Source: Bradyrhizobiaceae bacterium PARB1
GTDB lineage: Bacteria > Pseudomonadota > Alphaproteobacteria > Rhizobiales > Xanthobacteraceae
Direction: 5' to 3'
Length of the DNA: 64,000 nt
Assembly (NCBI GenBank): GCA_002256345.1
Contig: NKIY01000002.1
Coordinates: 620,001 to 684,000 of the forward strand
Shown: piece after piece, positions 54,853 to 64,000 of the stretch
Layout of the letters: each line of letters opens with the position of its first letter
Numbering within the stretch: position 1 is the stretch's first letter
Notes under the pieces: model-generated
Database searches by the model: none
What the model saw: only the letters and a program-made list of their open reading frames with translations
Told to the model about the DNA's origin: nothing
Program-made: the position numbers and the translations under genes

Positions 54853-55829
54853 ACCTTGCCGATCCTCTTGGCAGTCGCGACGAGACGTTCGCTATCCTTG
54901 GCGACGAAAGCCGCAAAAGCTTCGGAGTCCTGATAGGCCGGCATGTTACCCGCCGCCTCGAAGACCTTGGTCACTTCCGGATCCTTCATCGCATCGCGCA
55001 CGGTCTCGCGCAGCTTGGTCACGACAGGTGCAGGCATGCCCTTCGGCGCGAACAGACCGGCCCAGATGTAGAACTCGACATCGGAATAGCCGAGTTCCTT
55101 GAAGGTCGGCAGATCAGGGAATGCCGCCAGACGCTCGGCACCGAAATTGGCGAGAACACGCAGAGTGCCAGCATCGACATGCTGCTTGAGCGTGCCAGGC
55201 GCCGAAGCCAGCGCCTGGATTTGACCGCCAATAAGATCGCTGATCGCGGGTGCAGCACCACGATATGGAACGTGGAGCATCTTGATGCCAGCCGAGAGGG
55301 CGAACATCTCCATGGAGACGTGAAGCGTACCGAACGGGCCCGAAGAGCCATAGGAGATGGCACCGGGACGAGCCTTCGCATCGGCGACGAATTCCTGAAT
55401 GTTCTTCCACGGCGCGCTCGCCGGCACGGCGAACAGCGTAGGGTCAGCGAGCACGCGGGCGATCGGCTGCAGCTGATCGACTTCATAGGCGACCGGACGG
55501 CCATAGATGCGGTCCGACTCTGGCAGCACCGCAAGCGAGGACAACGTCATCAGCAGCGTGTGCCCATCTGGCGCCGCGCGCGCGACAGTGGAATTGCCGA
55601 GCGAGCCACCGGCGCCACTGCGGTTGTCGATGATGACGGCCTTGCCGAGGACCTTCTGCATGTAGGTCGCGACCGGACGTGCGGCGATATCGGCCTGACC
55701 GCCAGCCGGGAACGGCACGACCATGCTGATATTCTTGCTCGGCCACGCTTCCTGCGCATGCGCAGTCCGGCCAGTCAGTGCGAGGGTCGACAGGCCGCCA
55801 AGGCCTGCAAGGAAATCACGGCGCTTCAT
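54849..55829 (-). CDS. Tripartite tricarboxylate transporter receptor, Bug family
   Basis: A protein of 326 residues. The signal sequence begins MKRRDFLAGLGGLSTLALTG, a twin-arginine-like start ending at HAQ. The Bug fold has the PFPAGGQADIAARP anion-binding loop, DNRSGAGGSLG and GTLHVSMEMF. These receptors bind carboxylates such as tricarboxylic or aromatic acids. The TctA and TctB partners are missing here. It lies 178 bp downstream of the FAH gene on the same strand, so it may share its control. The 3' end overlaps the carbamoyltransferase gene. Confidence 0.93.
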   Translation of the reverse strand: MKRRDFLAGLGGLSTLALTGRTAHAQEAWPSKNISMVVPFPAGGQADIAARPVATYMQKVLGKAVIIDNRSGAGGSLGNSTVARAAPDGHTLLMTLSSLAVLPESDRIYGRPVAYEVDQLQPIARVLADPTLFAVPASAPWKNIQEFVADAKARPGAISYGSSGPFGTLHVSMEMFALSAGIKMLHVPYRGAAPAISDLIGGQIQALASAPGTLKQHVDAGTLRVLANFGAERLAAFPDLPTFKELGYSDVEFYIWAGLFAPKGMPAPVVTKLRETVRDAMKDPEVTKVFEAAGNMPAYQDSEAFAAFVAKDSERLVATAKRIGKV

Positions 55830-56007
55830 GGATGTCTCCGGTTTATTTTATTTTGTATTGCAGCGATTGCGTGCATCAAGGGACAAAGCGCGGCCTTTGG
55901 CGAGCGAGCCCTTGGCCACAGCATATCGGTATTGAAGCTTTCGCAGTTCGTGCATGGGACAAATCCGCCCCATGCACCTCGATTGTGTTTCAGACCGCCG
56001 TGGTCTG

Positions 56008-56877
56008 TCAGCCGACCGGATTTTCCAGCCGACCGATGCCGCTCACTTCGATTGCCACGACATCGCCCTTCTTGAGGAAGCGCGGCGGCGTGAAACCGAG
56101 ACCGACGCCGGCCGGTGTACCCGTCGCGATGACATCGCCGGGCTCCAGCGTGATGCCGGCCGACAGCGTCTCGATCAGCGTCGGAATGTCGAAAACGAGA
56201 TCGGCGACCGATGCGTTCTGGCGCAGTTCGCCGTTCACGAAGGTCTTGAGATGCATCTTGGTCGGATCCGGCATCGCGTCGGCCGTAATGATCGCCGGGC
56301 CCATCGGGCAGAAGCCGTCGATGCCCTTGCCGATGAACCACTGACGATGCTGATGCTGAAGCGTACGCGCCGTCACGTCATTGATGATCGTGTAGCCGAA
56401 CACATGCTTCAGCGCGTCCGCCTTCTTGATACCGCGGCCACCGCGGCCGATGATCACCGTCAGTTCGCCCTCGTAGTCGGTGCTGTCGGTCGTATCGAGA
56501 TGTTGCGGGATCGCTGCGCCCTGGCCGATCACCGTGCTCGACGGCTTGGTAAAGATCACCGGATATTCCGGCACGATTTCCTTGGCCGAGGAGTCATAGC
56601 CGCTGCCGGCGAATTCCTTGGCGTGCTCGTGATAATTCTTGCCGACGCAGAATACGTTGCGCGCCGGACGCGGGATCGGCGCCAACAGTTCAAGGCCGGC
56701 GAGCGGGATCGCGGCGCCGGTGACACTGGCCAGAGAACCTTTGATCTCGTCGTATTTCGCGATCAGGGTGAGCATGTCCGGCGCGACAGTGGCCGGAAGT
56801 GGCTGAACCTTGGAAAGCGCCTCGTCTGCAATGCCGACAGTCGACCGGCCTTCGTGCATGAATGTGACAAGATGCAT
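56008..56877 (-). CDS. Fumarylacetoacetate hydrolase family protein
   Basis: A protein of 289 residues from ATG 56877, with a very strong AGGAGG site upstream. The FAH fold is recognised from CVGKNYHEHAKEF, YPVIFTKPSS, the metal-binding DYEGELTVII, and GYTIINDVTARTLQ. Members hydrolyse or decarboxylate 2-oxo/acylpyruvate-type compounds using Mg or Mn. Substrates vary widely, so no specific reaction is assigned. It is divergent from the XRE-cupin regulator, with an inverted repeat between, and heads a two-gene unit with the Bug receptor. Confidence 0.93.
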   Translation of the reverse strand: MHLVTFMHEGRSTVGIADEALSKVQPLPATVAPDMLTLIAKYDEIKGSLASVTGAAIPLAGLELLAPIPRPARNVFCVGKNYHEHAKEFAGSGYDSSAKEIVPEYPVIFTKPSSTVIGQGAAIPQHLDTTDSTDYEGELTVIIGRGGRGIKKADALKHVFGYTIINDVTARTLQHQHRQWFIGKGIDGFCPMGPAIITADAMPDPTKMHLKTFVNGELRQNASVADLVFDIPTLIETLSAGITLEPGDVIATGTPAGVGLGFTPPRFLKKGDVVAIEVSGIGRLENPVG

Positions 56878-56985
56878 GATTTCCTCCTGATATTCGCTTT
56901 CAGAGCGGCCGCGCCGCATCTCCTATAGGTACGGTTATCTTCGATGGGAGATTTAGGCAAGCGGTCGCTCCTCGATTTTTCCTCT

Positions 56986-57013
56986 TTAGGAGACGCGGCT
57001 AATCGTCTCTTAA
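56986..57013. promoter_or_regulatory. Inverted repeat between FAH and XRE-cupin genes
   Basis: TTAGGAGACG (56986-56995) and CGTCTCTTAA (57004-57013) pair with one mismatch across an 8-base spacer. A second shorter pair, ATCTCC and GGAGAT, lies around 56918-56952. This divergent interval is the likely operator for the XRE-cupin regulator. Confidence 0.6.
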
Positions 57014-57116
57014 CAGCGGCCGATCCTAGTTTAACAGATCGGTGCGACTGTTTTTTTTTCTTCCGGCAGGATGTGACATCGCGCAAAACCGCGCCTAAAG
57101 TAGAATCGATTTTGGA

Positions 57117-57767
57117 ATGGACGGAGCAACATCCGATATGGCGACAGCGGCGGCACGGAAGGTGGTTCGTGAAGACCCCGTCAGCCGCGCATTCGGCGAT
57201 CGGGTCCGCGTGCTGCGTGAAGAGGCAGATCTCACCCTTGAGCAGCTTTCGAAACAATCCGGCGTGAGCCGGGCGATGCTTTCGAAGGTCGAGCGCGGCG
57301 AGAAGAGCCCGACCATTGGCGTCGCACGGCGCATCGCACTCGCGCTCGGGACGTCCTTCTCGTCTCTTATGGGAGATGATGACGGGCCGCGTCGTGCCTT
57401 CGCGATCGTCCGCAAGGACCAGCGGCCGGTGTTCCGTGATGCGGAGACCGGCTTCGAGCGCTTCCTGTTGTCGCCGGTGATGGCGGGGATGGCGGTCGAA
57501 GTCGCGCTACATCACTTGCCGCCGAAGACATCGACAGGTGAGTTACCCGCCTACCCGGTCGGCACGTCGAAGCACGTTCTGGTCGCGCGCGGCAGGGTTA
57601 CCGTCAAAACCAAGGACACCGAAACGGTGCTCGACGAAGGCGACTCGCTCTATTTCGAAGTGGATGTCGAGCACTGGTTCGAGAACCGTACCACGCGCGC
57701 CTGCGAGTATTATCTCGTGATCTCGGCACCGTCGTCTTTCGGCCGTCGCAGCGACGGCAAGGTTTGA
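57117..57767 (+). CDS. XRE-type transcriptional regulator with cupin domain
   Basis: Up to 216 residues from ATG 57117; ATG 57138 (MATAAARK) is the alternative, preceded by CGGAG at long spacing. Residues about 25-82 are a helix-turn-helix of the XRE/Cro family (LTLEQLSKQSGVSRAMLSKV). Residues 100-205 form a cupin barrel (VEVALHHLPPKTSTGELPAY, ARGRVTVKTKDTETVLDEGD). Such proteins repress operons until a small effector fills the cupin. The divergent FAH and Bug genes are the probable targets. Confidence 0.93.
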   Translation: MDGATSDMATAAARKVVREDPVSRAFGDRVRVLREEADLTLEQLSKQSGVSRAMLSKVERGEKSPTIGVARRIALALGTSFSSLMGDDDGPRRAFAIVRKDQRPVFRDAETGFERFLLSPVMAGMAVEVALHHLPPKTSTGELPAYPVGTSKHVLVARGRVTVKTKDTETVLDEGDSLYFEVDVEHWFENRTTRACEYYLVISAPSSFGRRSDGKV

Positions 57768-57820
57768 TCGCGATAACGGAGCCGACGCGCAAAGCGCGTC
57801 GTCTCGCTCGCTGATCGCTT

Positions 57821-58219
<399 letters not shown>

Positions 58220-58357
58220 TTAACGCTGTTCAAGCCATGGCGACAGAACAAGTCGGCGCCATCAGCCGTGTTCCAGCACGGGGATGATATCGGGAGCGGC
58301 ATGGAAGGAAAGCTGGAAGCTGCGGCGCCTCTGTTTCAAGACGCCGCAGTCATATCG

Positions 58358-59489
58358 TCAATCGACGTCGTCGATCGCCCCTGGCGTCGTGCCGAAGGCG
58401 CGCTGGGCCAAAGTCGCAGCCATGAACTCGTCGAGATCACCGTCAAGCACGCCCGACGTGTCCGAGGTCTGCACGCCCGTGCGCAGATCCTTCACCATCT
58501 GATAGGGCTGCAGCACGTAGGAGCGGATCTGGTGGCCCCAGCCGATATCGGTCTTGGCGGCCTGATCGGCGGCAGCTTTCTCTTCGCGGCGCTTCAGCTC
58601 GATCTCGTAAAGCCGCGCACGCAGCATGTCCCACGCCTGAGCGCGGTTCTTGTGCTGCGAACGACCGGCCTGACAGACCACCGCCACACCGGTCGGAATA
58701 TGCGTCAGACGCACGGCGGATTCCGTCTTGTTGACGTGCTGACCGCCGGCGCCGCCCGAGCGCATCGTATCGACGCGGACATCGCTTTCGTTGATCTCGA
58801 TCTTGATCGAGTCATCCACCACCGGGAAGATCGCCACCGACGAGAACGAGGTGTGACGACGGGCATTGGAATCGTAAGGCGAGATGCGCACCAAACGGTG
58901 CACGCCGCCTTCGGTCTTCAGCCAGCCATAGGCATTGTGGCCGGAGATCTGGATCGTCGCCGACTTGATGCCGGCTTCTTCGCCCTGGGTCTCTTCGAGA
59001 TATTCGATCTTGAAGCCGTGCTTCTCCGCCCAGCGCGTATACATGCGCAACAGCATCGAGGCCCAGTCCTGGCTCTCGGTACCGCCGGCGCCGGCATGGA
59101 CTTCGAGATAGGTGTCGAAACGGTCGGCCTCACCGGACAGCAGCGCTTCCAGCTCGCGACGCGCGACCTCCTTCTTCAACGCCTTCAGTGTATTCTCGGC
59201 TTCGGTCACGATGCTCGCATCGCCCTCGGCTTCGCCGAGTTCGATCATCTCGACATTATCGTCGAGTTCGCGCGTGACTTTGCCGATGCCCTGCAGCGAA
59301 TCCTCAAGCGAGGTTCGCTCCTGCATCAGCCTTTGGGCCTTCTGGGGATCGTTCCAGAGATTGGGGTCTTCGGCGAGGGCGTTCAGCTCTGCGAGTCGTG
59401 CCGTGGATGCATCGACGTCAAAGATGCCTCCTCAGCAGCCCGACTGACTGCTTGATCTCTTCTACGAGGCGTTCGATTTCAGCGCGCAT
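58358..59489 (-). CDS. prfB: Peptide chain release factor 2 (programmed +1 frameshift)
   Basis: The first 23 codons run from ATG 59489 to the CTT at 59421-59423, then an in-frame TGA (59418-59420) stops the frame. A +1 shift onto GAC continues the second frame from 59419 to 58358, giving 376 residues, the normal RF2 length. The slip sequence CTT TGA C is preceded by AGGAGG (59427-59432) three bases away, the classical RF2 autoregulatory signal. The protein has [19 protein letters not shown] with the catalytic GGQ and, upstream, the recognition-loop region. It releases peptides at UGA and UAA stops, so low RF2 increases frameshifting. It follows PBP1A on the same strand by 102 bp. Confidence 0.97.
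59417..59432 (-). promoter_or_regulatory. prfB: RF2 programmed frameshift signal
   Basis: On the sense strand the order is AGGAGG, CAT, CTT, TGA, C. An internal Shine-Dalgarno lies three bases before the CTT slip codon and is followed by the poor stop context UGA-C. This matches the conserved RF2 device. Confidence 0.96.
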
Positions 59490-59591
59490 AATCTCAAACT
59501 CGCGGCCATGGCCGCTCAGGATTCGTTGCCAAGGGATTTAGCGAGAGGAACCGCAAAGCGCAATGCACTGCGGCTCCGCCTCAGGCGGCGA

Positions 59592-62084
59592 TCAATACAG
59601 GCCGCCAGTTCCCGGACGCATGAAGGTGCGGTCGGTGTCCGGCGAAATCTGCTGCGAGCGGCCGTCCGCATCGGCGACACCAATCACCGAATAATTGTCC
59701 GGCGGCGCCGTGCCCGGCTTGAAGGCTTCGAGGATGGTACGGCCGCCATCGCCGGGACCGGCGCGCATGCCGGTCTTTGCATCCACGCGGATCAGCTTGA
59801 TGCCGGCAGGCACCTTGAACGGCACCGCCTGCTTGTCGGCCAGCGCGAGCTTCATGAAGTCCTTGGCGATCGGCGCGGCGAGCGCGCCGCCCGTCGCCCT
59901 GGCGCCGAGATTGCGCGGCTTGTCGTAACCGACATAGATGCCGACCACCACGTCCGGCGAGAAGCCGACGAACCAGGCGTCCTTCTCGTCATTGGTGGTG
60001 CCGGTCTTGCCCGCGATGGGCTTGCCGACCTCGCGCAAGATCGTGGCGGTGCCCCCCTGCACGACACCTTCCATCATCGACGTGATCTGATAGGCGGTCA
60101 TCGGATCCATCACTTGCTCGCGACGATCGACGAGCTGCGGTTCGGCCTGGTTTTTCCAACCCTCCGGCGCGTCGCAGCCGCGGCATTCACGCTGGTCATG
60201 CTTGAAGATGGTGTGACCGTAGCGATCCTGGATACGGTCGACCAACGTCGACTTCACGCGGCGGCCGCCATTGGCGAACATCGAGTAGGCGGTGACCATG
60301 CGCATGACCGTCGTCTCGCCGGCACCGAGCGCGTAAGACAGATAGTTCGGCAGTTCGTCATAGACGCCGAAGCGCTTGGCATATTCGCCGATCAGCGGCA
60401 TGCCGACATCCTGCGCGAGGCGCACCGTCACCGTATTCAGCGAGCGCTGAAGCGCGTTACGCAGCGTCACCGGACCATAATATTTGCCGGTCGAATAGTT
60501 TTCGGGGCGCCACACATTGCCACCCGTGCCCTGATCAATTTCGATGGGGGCGTCCACCACCACGGTGGATGGCGTGTAGCCGTTGTCCATCGCGGCCGAA
60601 TAGACCAGCGGCTTGAAGCTCGAGCCAGGCTGGCGATAGGCTTGCGTGGCGCGATTGAACTGGCTTTGGTCGAACGAGAAGCCGCCGACCATCGCCAGCA
60701 CGCGGCCAGTGTTCGGATCCATCGCGACCATGGCGCCAGACACTTCCGGATACTGCCGCAGCCGGAACTGGCCTTCGACGGTCGAACCGTCCTTGTTCAA
60801 CAGCGGATCGACATAGATGACATCGCCGGGACTGAGCACCTGCGACACCGCCGTCGGCGTCTTGCCGCGGGTCGGCCCTGCCGCAGGCTTTGCCCAGCGC
60901 ACCCCGTCCATAGACACGAGGCCCGTCTGACGATCCTTCGACACTGCACCGCCGAGTTCACGGCCGGGCTGGAAGCCGATCCGCGCCGACTGATCGGAGA
61001 CATCGAGCACGACCGCCATCTTCCACGGTGAAATGTCGGACAGCGACCTTACTTCAGCGAGCTTGACGCCCCAGTCGCCGGAAAGGTCGATCTTGTTGGT
61101 AGCACCGCGCCAGCCACGCACTTCGTCGAAATTGATCAGACCATTGGTCATGGTCTTGCGCGCCATCACCTGCATCTTGGGATCGAGCGTGGTGCGGACA
61201 GACAAGCCGCCCTCATACAGCTTCTTCTCACCGTAGCGTTCGAGAATGTCGCGGCGCACTTCTTCAGCGAAATATTCGCCGGCGAAGATGTGGGCATGAC
61301 TACCACGACCGGTGACGGTCAGTGCATCCTTGCGCGCCTTGTCGGCATCGGCCTGCTTGATCCAGCCGTTTTCGAGCAGGCGGTCGATGACGTAGTTGCG
61401 GCGCTCGATGGCACGGTCGCGGTTACGCACCGGATGCAGCGACGATGGCGCTTTTGGCAACGCCGCGAGATAAGCCGCTTCAGAGATGGTCAGCTCGTTC
61501 ACCGACTTGTCGAAATAGACCAGCGACGCGGCGGCAATGCCATAGGCGTTCTGGCCGAGGAAAATCTCGTTCAGATACAGTTCGAGGATCTTGTCCTTGG
61601 AATAAGTCCGCTCGATACGCATCGCCAGCAGCGCTTCCTTGATCTTGCGATCGAAGGAGACCTCGTTGGTGAGCAGGAAGTTCTTGGCGACCTGCTGGGT
61701 GATGGTCGATGCGCCCTGCGGGCGGCGGTTCGAACCGAGATTCTGCAGATACAGCAGACCGGCGCGCGCCATACCGGTGTAATCGAGGCCGCCATGCTCG
61801 TAGAAATTCTTGTCTTCGGCCGCGAGAAACGCGTTCACCACCAGCTTCGGAATCGCCTGGATCGGCAGATAGAGTCGGCGTTCCTTGGCATATTCGCCGA
61901 GCAACTGGCCGTCGGCCGCATGCACGCGCGTCATCACCGGCGGTTCATAGTCCTGCAGCTGCGAATAATCCGGCAGGTCTTTCGAGAAATGCCAGATCAG
62001 GCCCGCAGCGGCGGCGACGCCCACCAGGAACACGACGGTTCCCGCGGCGAACAAGAACCCGAAAAACCGCACGAGCAGACGCAT
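59592..62084 (-). CDS. mrcA: Penicillin-binding protein 1A, bifunctional
   Basis: A protein of 830 residues from ATG 62084; upstream in-frame codons are unlikely. One N-terminal membrane helix (about 5-32). The glycosyltransferase (GT51) domain has E90-D91 in AAEDKNFYEHGG and further QGASTITQQVAKNFLL and KIKEALLAMRIE. An OB-like insert follows. The transpeptidase has S488xxK (GSSFKP), S548LN, and K693TG (AGKTGTTND). Both activities are therefore intact. It polymerises and cross-links peptidoglycan. It lies between the amidase gene (209 bp upstream) and prfB, all in the same direction. Confidence 0.96.
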   Translation of the reverse strand: MRLLVRFFGFLFAAGTVVFLVGVAAAAGLIWHFSKDLPDYSQLQDYEPPVMTRVHAADGQLLGEYAKERRLYLPIQAIPKLVVNAFLAAEDKNFYEHGGLDYTGMARAGLLYLQNLGSNRRPQGASTITQQVAKNFLLTNEVSFDRKIKEALLAMRIERTYSKDKILELYLNEIFLGQNAYGIAAASLVYFDKSVNELTISEAAYLAALPKAPSSLHPVRNRDRAIERRNYVIDRLLENGWIKQADADKARKDALTVTGRGSHAHIFAGEYFAEEVRRDILERYGEKKLYEGGLSVRTTLDPKMQVMARKTMTNGLINFDEVRGWRGATNKIDLSGDWGVKLAEVRSLSDISPWKMAVVLDVSDQSARIGFQPGRELGGAVSKDRQTGLVSMDGVRWAKPAAGPTRGKTPTAVSQVLSPGDVIYVDPLLNKDGSTVEGQFRLRQYPEVSGAMVAMDPNTGRVLAMVGGFSFDQSQFNRATQAYRQPGSSFKPLVYSAAMDNGYTPSTVVVDAPIEIDQGTGGNVWRPENYSTGKYYGPVTLRNALQRSLNTVTVRLAQDVGMPLIGEYAKRFGVYDELPNYLSYALGAGETTVMRMVTAYSMFANGGRRVKSTLVDRIQDRYGHTIFKHDQRECRGCDAPEGWKNQAEPQLVDRREQVMDPMTAYQITSMMEGVVQGGTATILREVGKPIAGKTGTTNDEKDAWFVGFSPDVVVGIYVGYDKPRNLGARATGGALAAPIAKDFMKLALADKQAVPFKVPAGIKLIRVDAKTGMRAGPGDGGRTILEAFKPGTAPPDNYSVIGVADADGRSQQISPDTDRTFMRPGTGGLY

Positions 62085-62293
62085 GTTGAGACGATCCGTT
62101 TCAATCGCTGTGCGGCCATATAGCACAGATGGCAGCCGCCGGGGGCGAAAGTCAGCCAAAATCAATCGACTAGAGACGCCCACAGCCACCTGATGCGGTG
62201 GCCGATTCTCCGGCCGTACAGCGGTTTTTATAGAATGTGCGCTGTGGCCAAACTAGGGCTCACGCGTTGAAAGCCCTGTCATTTCCATAATCT

Positions 62294-63604
62294 TCAATTG
62301 CCGGCGCCAGCCGAGACCATGTGCTTGGCAAAATAGCTGTCGATCGACTTGGCGACCGCACCGACCGTCTTGGAACGCCAGTTCTCCGACATCAGCGACT
62401 GCAGGTCGTCCTTGTTGGAGACATAGCCCAACTCGATCAACACCGACGGCACATCGGGCGCCTTCAACACCCGGAACCCTGCTGACTTCAGCGGATGCTT
62501 GTGCATCCGGGTCGTGACCTTCATCTCGCCCACCACCAGGCGGGCGAAGCGACCCGAAAAGGTCCTGGTCTCACGCTGGGCGAGATCGATGAGGATGTCG
62601 GCGACCTCCGTCGGCTCCTCCGTAAGGTTCACGCCGGCGATGGCATCGGCCTTGTTTTCCAGATCGGCCAGCCGCTGCGCCTCGGCATCCGACGCCTTGT
62701 CGGACAGCGTATAAACCGTTGCCCCCTGAGCATCGCCCTCGCCTTTGGGCAAAGCGTCGGCATGGATCGAGACGAACAACGCTGCGCCCGCGCTACGTGC
62801 CAGTTTCACACGGTCATCCAGCGCGATGAAGGTATCGTCGGAGCGCGTCATGACCACGCGGTATTTGCCGAGCTTCTCCAGACGCTCGCGCAATGCGAGG
62901 CCAAAGCCGAGCACGATGCTCTTCTCGCTTTCGCCCCCTGCCTGGGTGCCGTTGTCGATGCCGCCATGGCCGGGATCGATCACCACCACCGGACGGCTAT
63001 CGGTTGCAGAGGCAGGACCCGCGTTCGCCACCACGGTGGTCGCCACCGGGGATGGTGTCACGGTGCCGGTAATCGCCGGCCGCAATTCCGGGCGGTTCTC
63101 CACTGCCAGCCCCTGCACGAAGGTCGTGCGGTCCACAGCTTCGAGCTCGATCACCATCCGCGCCGGCTGGCCGTTGGCGGGATCGAGCGCGGCGGCGCTC
63201 TTGATCTTCACGGGCTTTGTAAGGTCGAACACCATGCGCGAGCCGCCAGGCATCACCATGCCGTAACGGAACGCCTTGATCAGCCCGCGCGCGACCGTTC
63301 CTGCTCCGGGATCGAGATGGAACGCCACCTGCGGTATGTCGATGACAACGCGATACGGGTCCGCCAGCGTAAAGGCGCGCAGCGATACCTTGCGGTCGAG
63401 GTCGAGGATGAATCGGGTCTGCTTTTCGTCGCCGGCGATGCGGACATCGGAAGCAATGGGAAGCGACGCCTCGGCCGGCTTGTCTGCCACAGCCTCCGGC
63501 ACATCGCCCGGCGCAGCATAGGTAATTGAGCACCAGCCAAGCGCCAGCGTAGCACTCGCAAGCGCCATTCCCAGCAAAACGATATGGTTTGCGCGGCGGG
63601 TCAA
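62294..63604 (-). CDS. amiC: N-acetylmuramoyl-L-alanine amidase, AmiC type (AMIN + Amidase_3)
   Basis: A protein of 436 residues. The signal peptide runs to about residue 30 (LGWCSITYA). Residues 50-160 are the AMIN domain, which directs the enzyme to septal peptidoglycan or Tol-Pal. Residues 205-430 are the Amidase_3 catalytic domain with zinc ligands H213 (DPGHGG), E225 and H281 (SIHAD) and catalytic E391 (LIELGY). The segment between about 315 and 355 is a likely autoinhibitory helix in this family. It cleaves the amide between MurNAc and the stem peptide during cell separation. It heads the amidase-PBP1A-prfB cluster. Symbol by family; the closest Amidase_3 paralogs (AmiA/B/C) cannot be told apart with certainty. 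Confidence 0.94.
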   Translation of the reverse strand: MTRRANHIVLLGMALASATLALGWCSITYAAPGDVPEAVADKPAEASLPIASDVRIAGDEKQTRFILDLDRKVSLRAFTLADPYRVVIDIPQVAFHLDPGAGTVARGLIKAFRYGMVMPGGSRMVFDLTKPVKIKSAAALDPANGQPARMVIELEAVDRTTFVQGLAVENRPELRPAITGTVTPSPVATTVVANAGPASATDSRPVVVIDPGHGGIDNGTQAGGESEKSIVLGFGLALRERLEKLGKYRVVMTRSDDTFIALDDRVKLARSAGAALFVSIHADALPKGEGDAQGATVYTLSDKASDAEAQRLADLENKADAIAGVNLTEEPTEVADILIDLAQRETRTFSGRFARLVVGEMKVTTRMHKHPLKSAGFRVLKAPDVPSVLIELGYVSNKDDLQSLMSENWRSKTVGAVAKSIDSYFAKHMVSAGAGN

Positions 63605-64000
63605 GCGAATCTGGTGCCTCCGAAGCAGCCCATCCCTAGCCCATTAGAATCGCAGGGTTAACTTCGTCCTAATGACGCCTTTGCGAATTCCCCTGACTGT
63701 TGCAAGGCTGTGACGCTTCGCTTGCCAGCGGGGTTCATTCGACGTATGTACGAAGAGCTGACGGATTAACTCCCGGTTGTGTCGCGTTCAACCTCCCGGT
63801 GCAGCGTTCATCTCGCCGATCTCCATCGGAGACATGGACGTTTTTGATCTTCCCTCCAAGGCCAGCGCCGGGCGCGGTTTTCGGAGAGACGGTCCTGGCC
63901 CGAGCGGTGTCCGGTCCCTGATCTTTCTCGCTTACGGGGCGGTTTCAGACACGACATGACCGAAAACTCCGGCCTCTCTTATTGGCCGAGTTAGCGACAG
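63605..64000. other. Right-end intergenic region upstream of the amidase
   Basis: 396 bp with no supported gene. It must hold the amidase promoter. In related genomes the ribonuclease E gene (rne) is divergent here and would begin just beyond the window, so this may be its long leader; that is recalled context, not seen. Short frames such as the one at 63777 have no ribosome site or family resemblance. Confidence 0.5.

Noticed and set aside
59508-61031. Plus-strand frame of 507 codons opposite PBP1A
   Set aside because: His/Arg-rich antisense shadow; every PBP catalytic motif is on the minus strand.
63777-63959. Short frame upstream of the amidase
   Set aside because: No ribosome site and no recognisable domain; more likely leader DNA of a gene beyond the window.

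Overview
The window reads as chromosomal DNA of a high-GC alphaproteobacterium of the Bradyrhizobium / Rhodopseudomonas / Afipia / Tardiphaga group. The pointers are a Bradyrhizobium-type porin, the sufBCDS-DUF59-sufA order preceded by a second cysteine desulfurase, the amidase / PBP1A / prfB cluster, the divergent anmK-tyrS pair, and dispersed palindromic repeats of a kind common in that group. This assignment is inference from gene content; no 16S or other rRNA marker, tRNA gene, phage, insertion sequence or CRISPR array was seen.

Layout. 1-4.9 kb: a protein with a Nif11-like segment, an FAD-dependent monooxygenase, a secreted caspase-fold protein overlapping an NTF2-like gene, and a small exported protein. 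5.0-23.4 kb: the most distinctive region, with four related type V autotransporters in two head-to-tail pairs. One pair points left (5.05-10.83 kb) and one right (16.87-23.38 kb). Between them sit a 7TM hybrid histidine kinase with HisKA, HATPase, REC and Hpt domains, an OmpR-type response regulator, and a membrane-anchored CadC-like winged-helix/TPR protein. 23.5-27.5 kb: a small membrane protein, an RhlE-type helicase, a GGDEF protein, a TfoX-like protein with a histone-like tail, and two palindromic repeat elements. 27.7-34.9 kb: the SUF iron-sulfur operon, with a frameshifted small membrane protein between sufB and sufC. 35.1-46.5 kb: an alpha/beta hydrolase, a porin, anmK/tyrS, an MFS carrier, a chemoreceptor, and an IclR / solute-binding protein / SDR module. 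46.5-58.2 kb: a giant AsmA/YhdP-like protein, a one-cysteine Bcp peroxiredoxin, an M23 peptidase, a carbamoyltransferase, a Bug receptor / FAH hydrolase / XRE-cupin module, and a collagen-repeat lipoprotein. 58.3-63.6 kb: prfB (with its programmed +1 frameshift), PBP1A and an AMIN/Amidase_3 amidase.

How genes may work together. In the autotransporter locus, both leftward genes carry a TTTAC-N5-TTTAC direct repeat exactly 133 bp upstream of the start codon. That is the geometry expected for an OmpR-family regulator such as the one encoded in the centre. A second kind of duplicated upstream segment precedes the rightward pair and recurs after it. I infer a phosphorelay plus CadC-like regulator controlling a family of surface proteins that diversify by repeat-number change and by homogenisation of their beta-barrels. 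The SUF genes form one coupled operon with 4-bp overlaps. Two catabolic-looking modules each pair a divergent regulator and operator-like palindrome with one periplasmic binding protein but no transporter genes in view.

All calls rest on reading the sequence and translations; no database search was possible.
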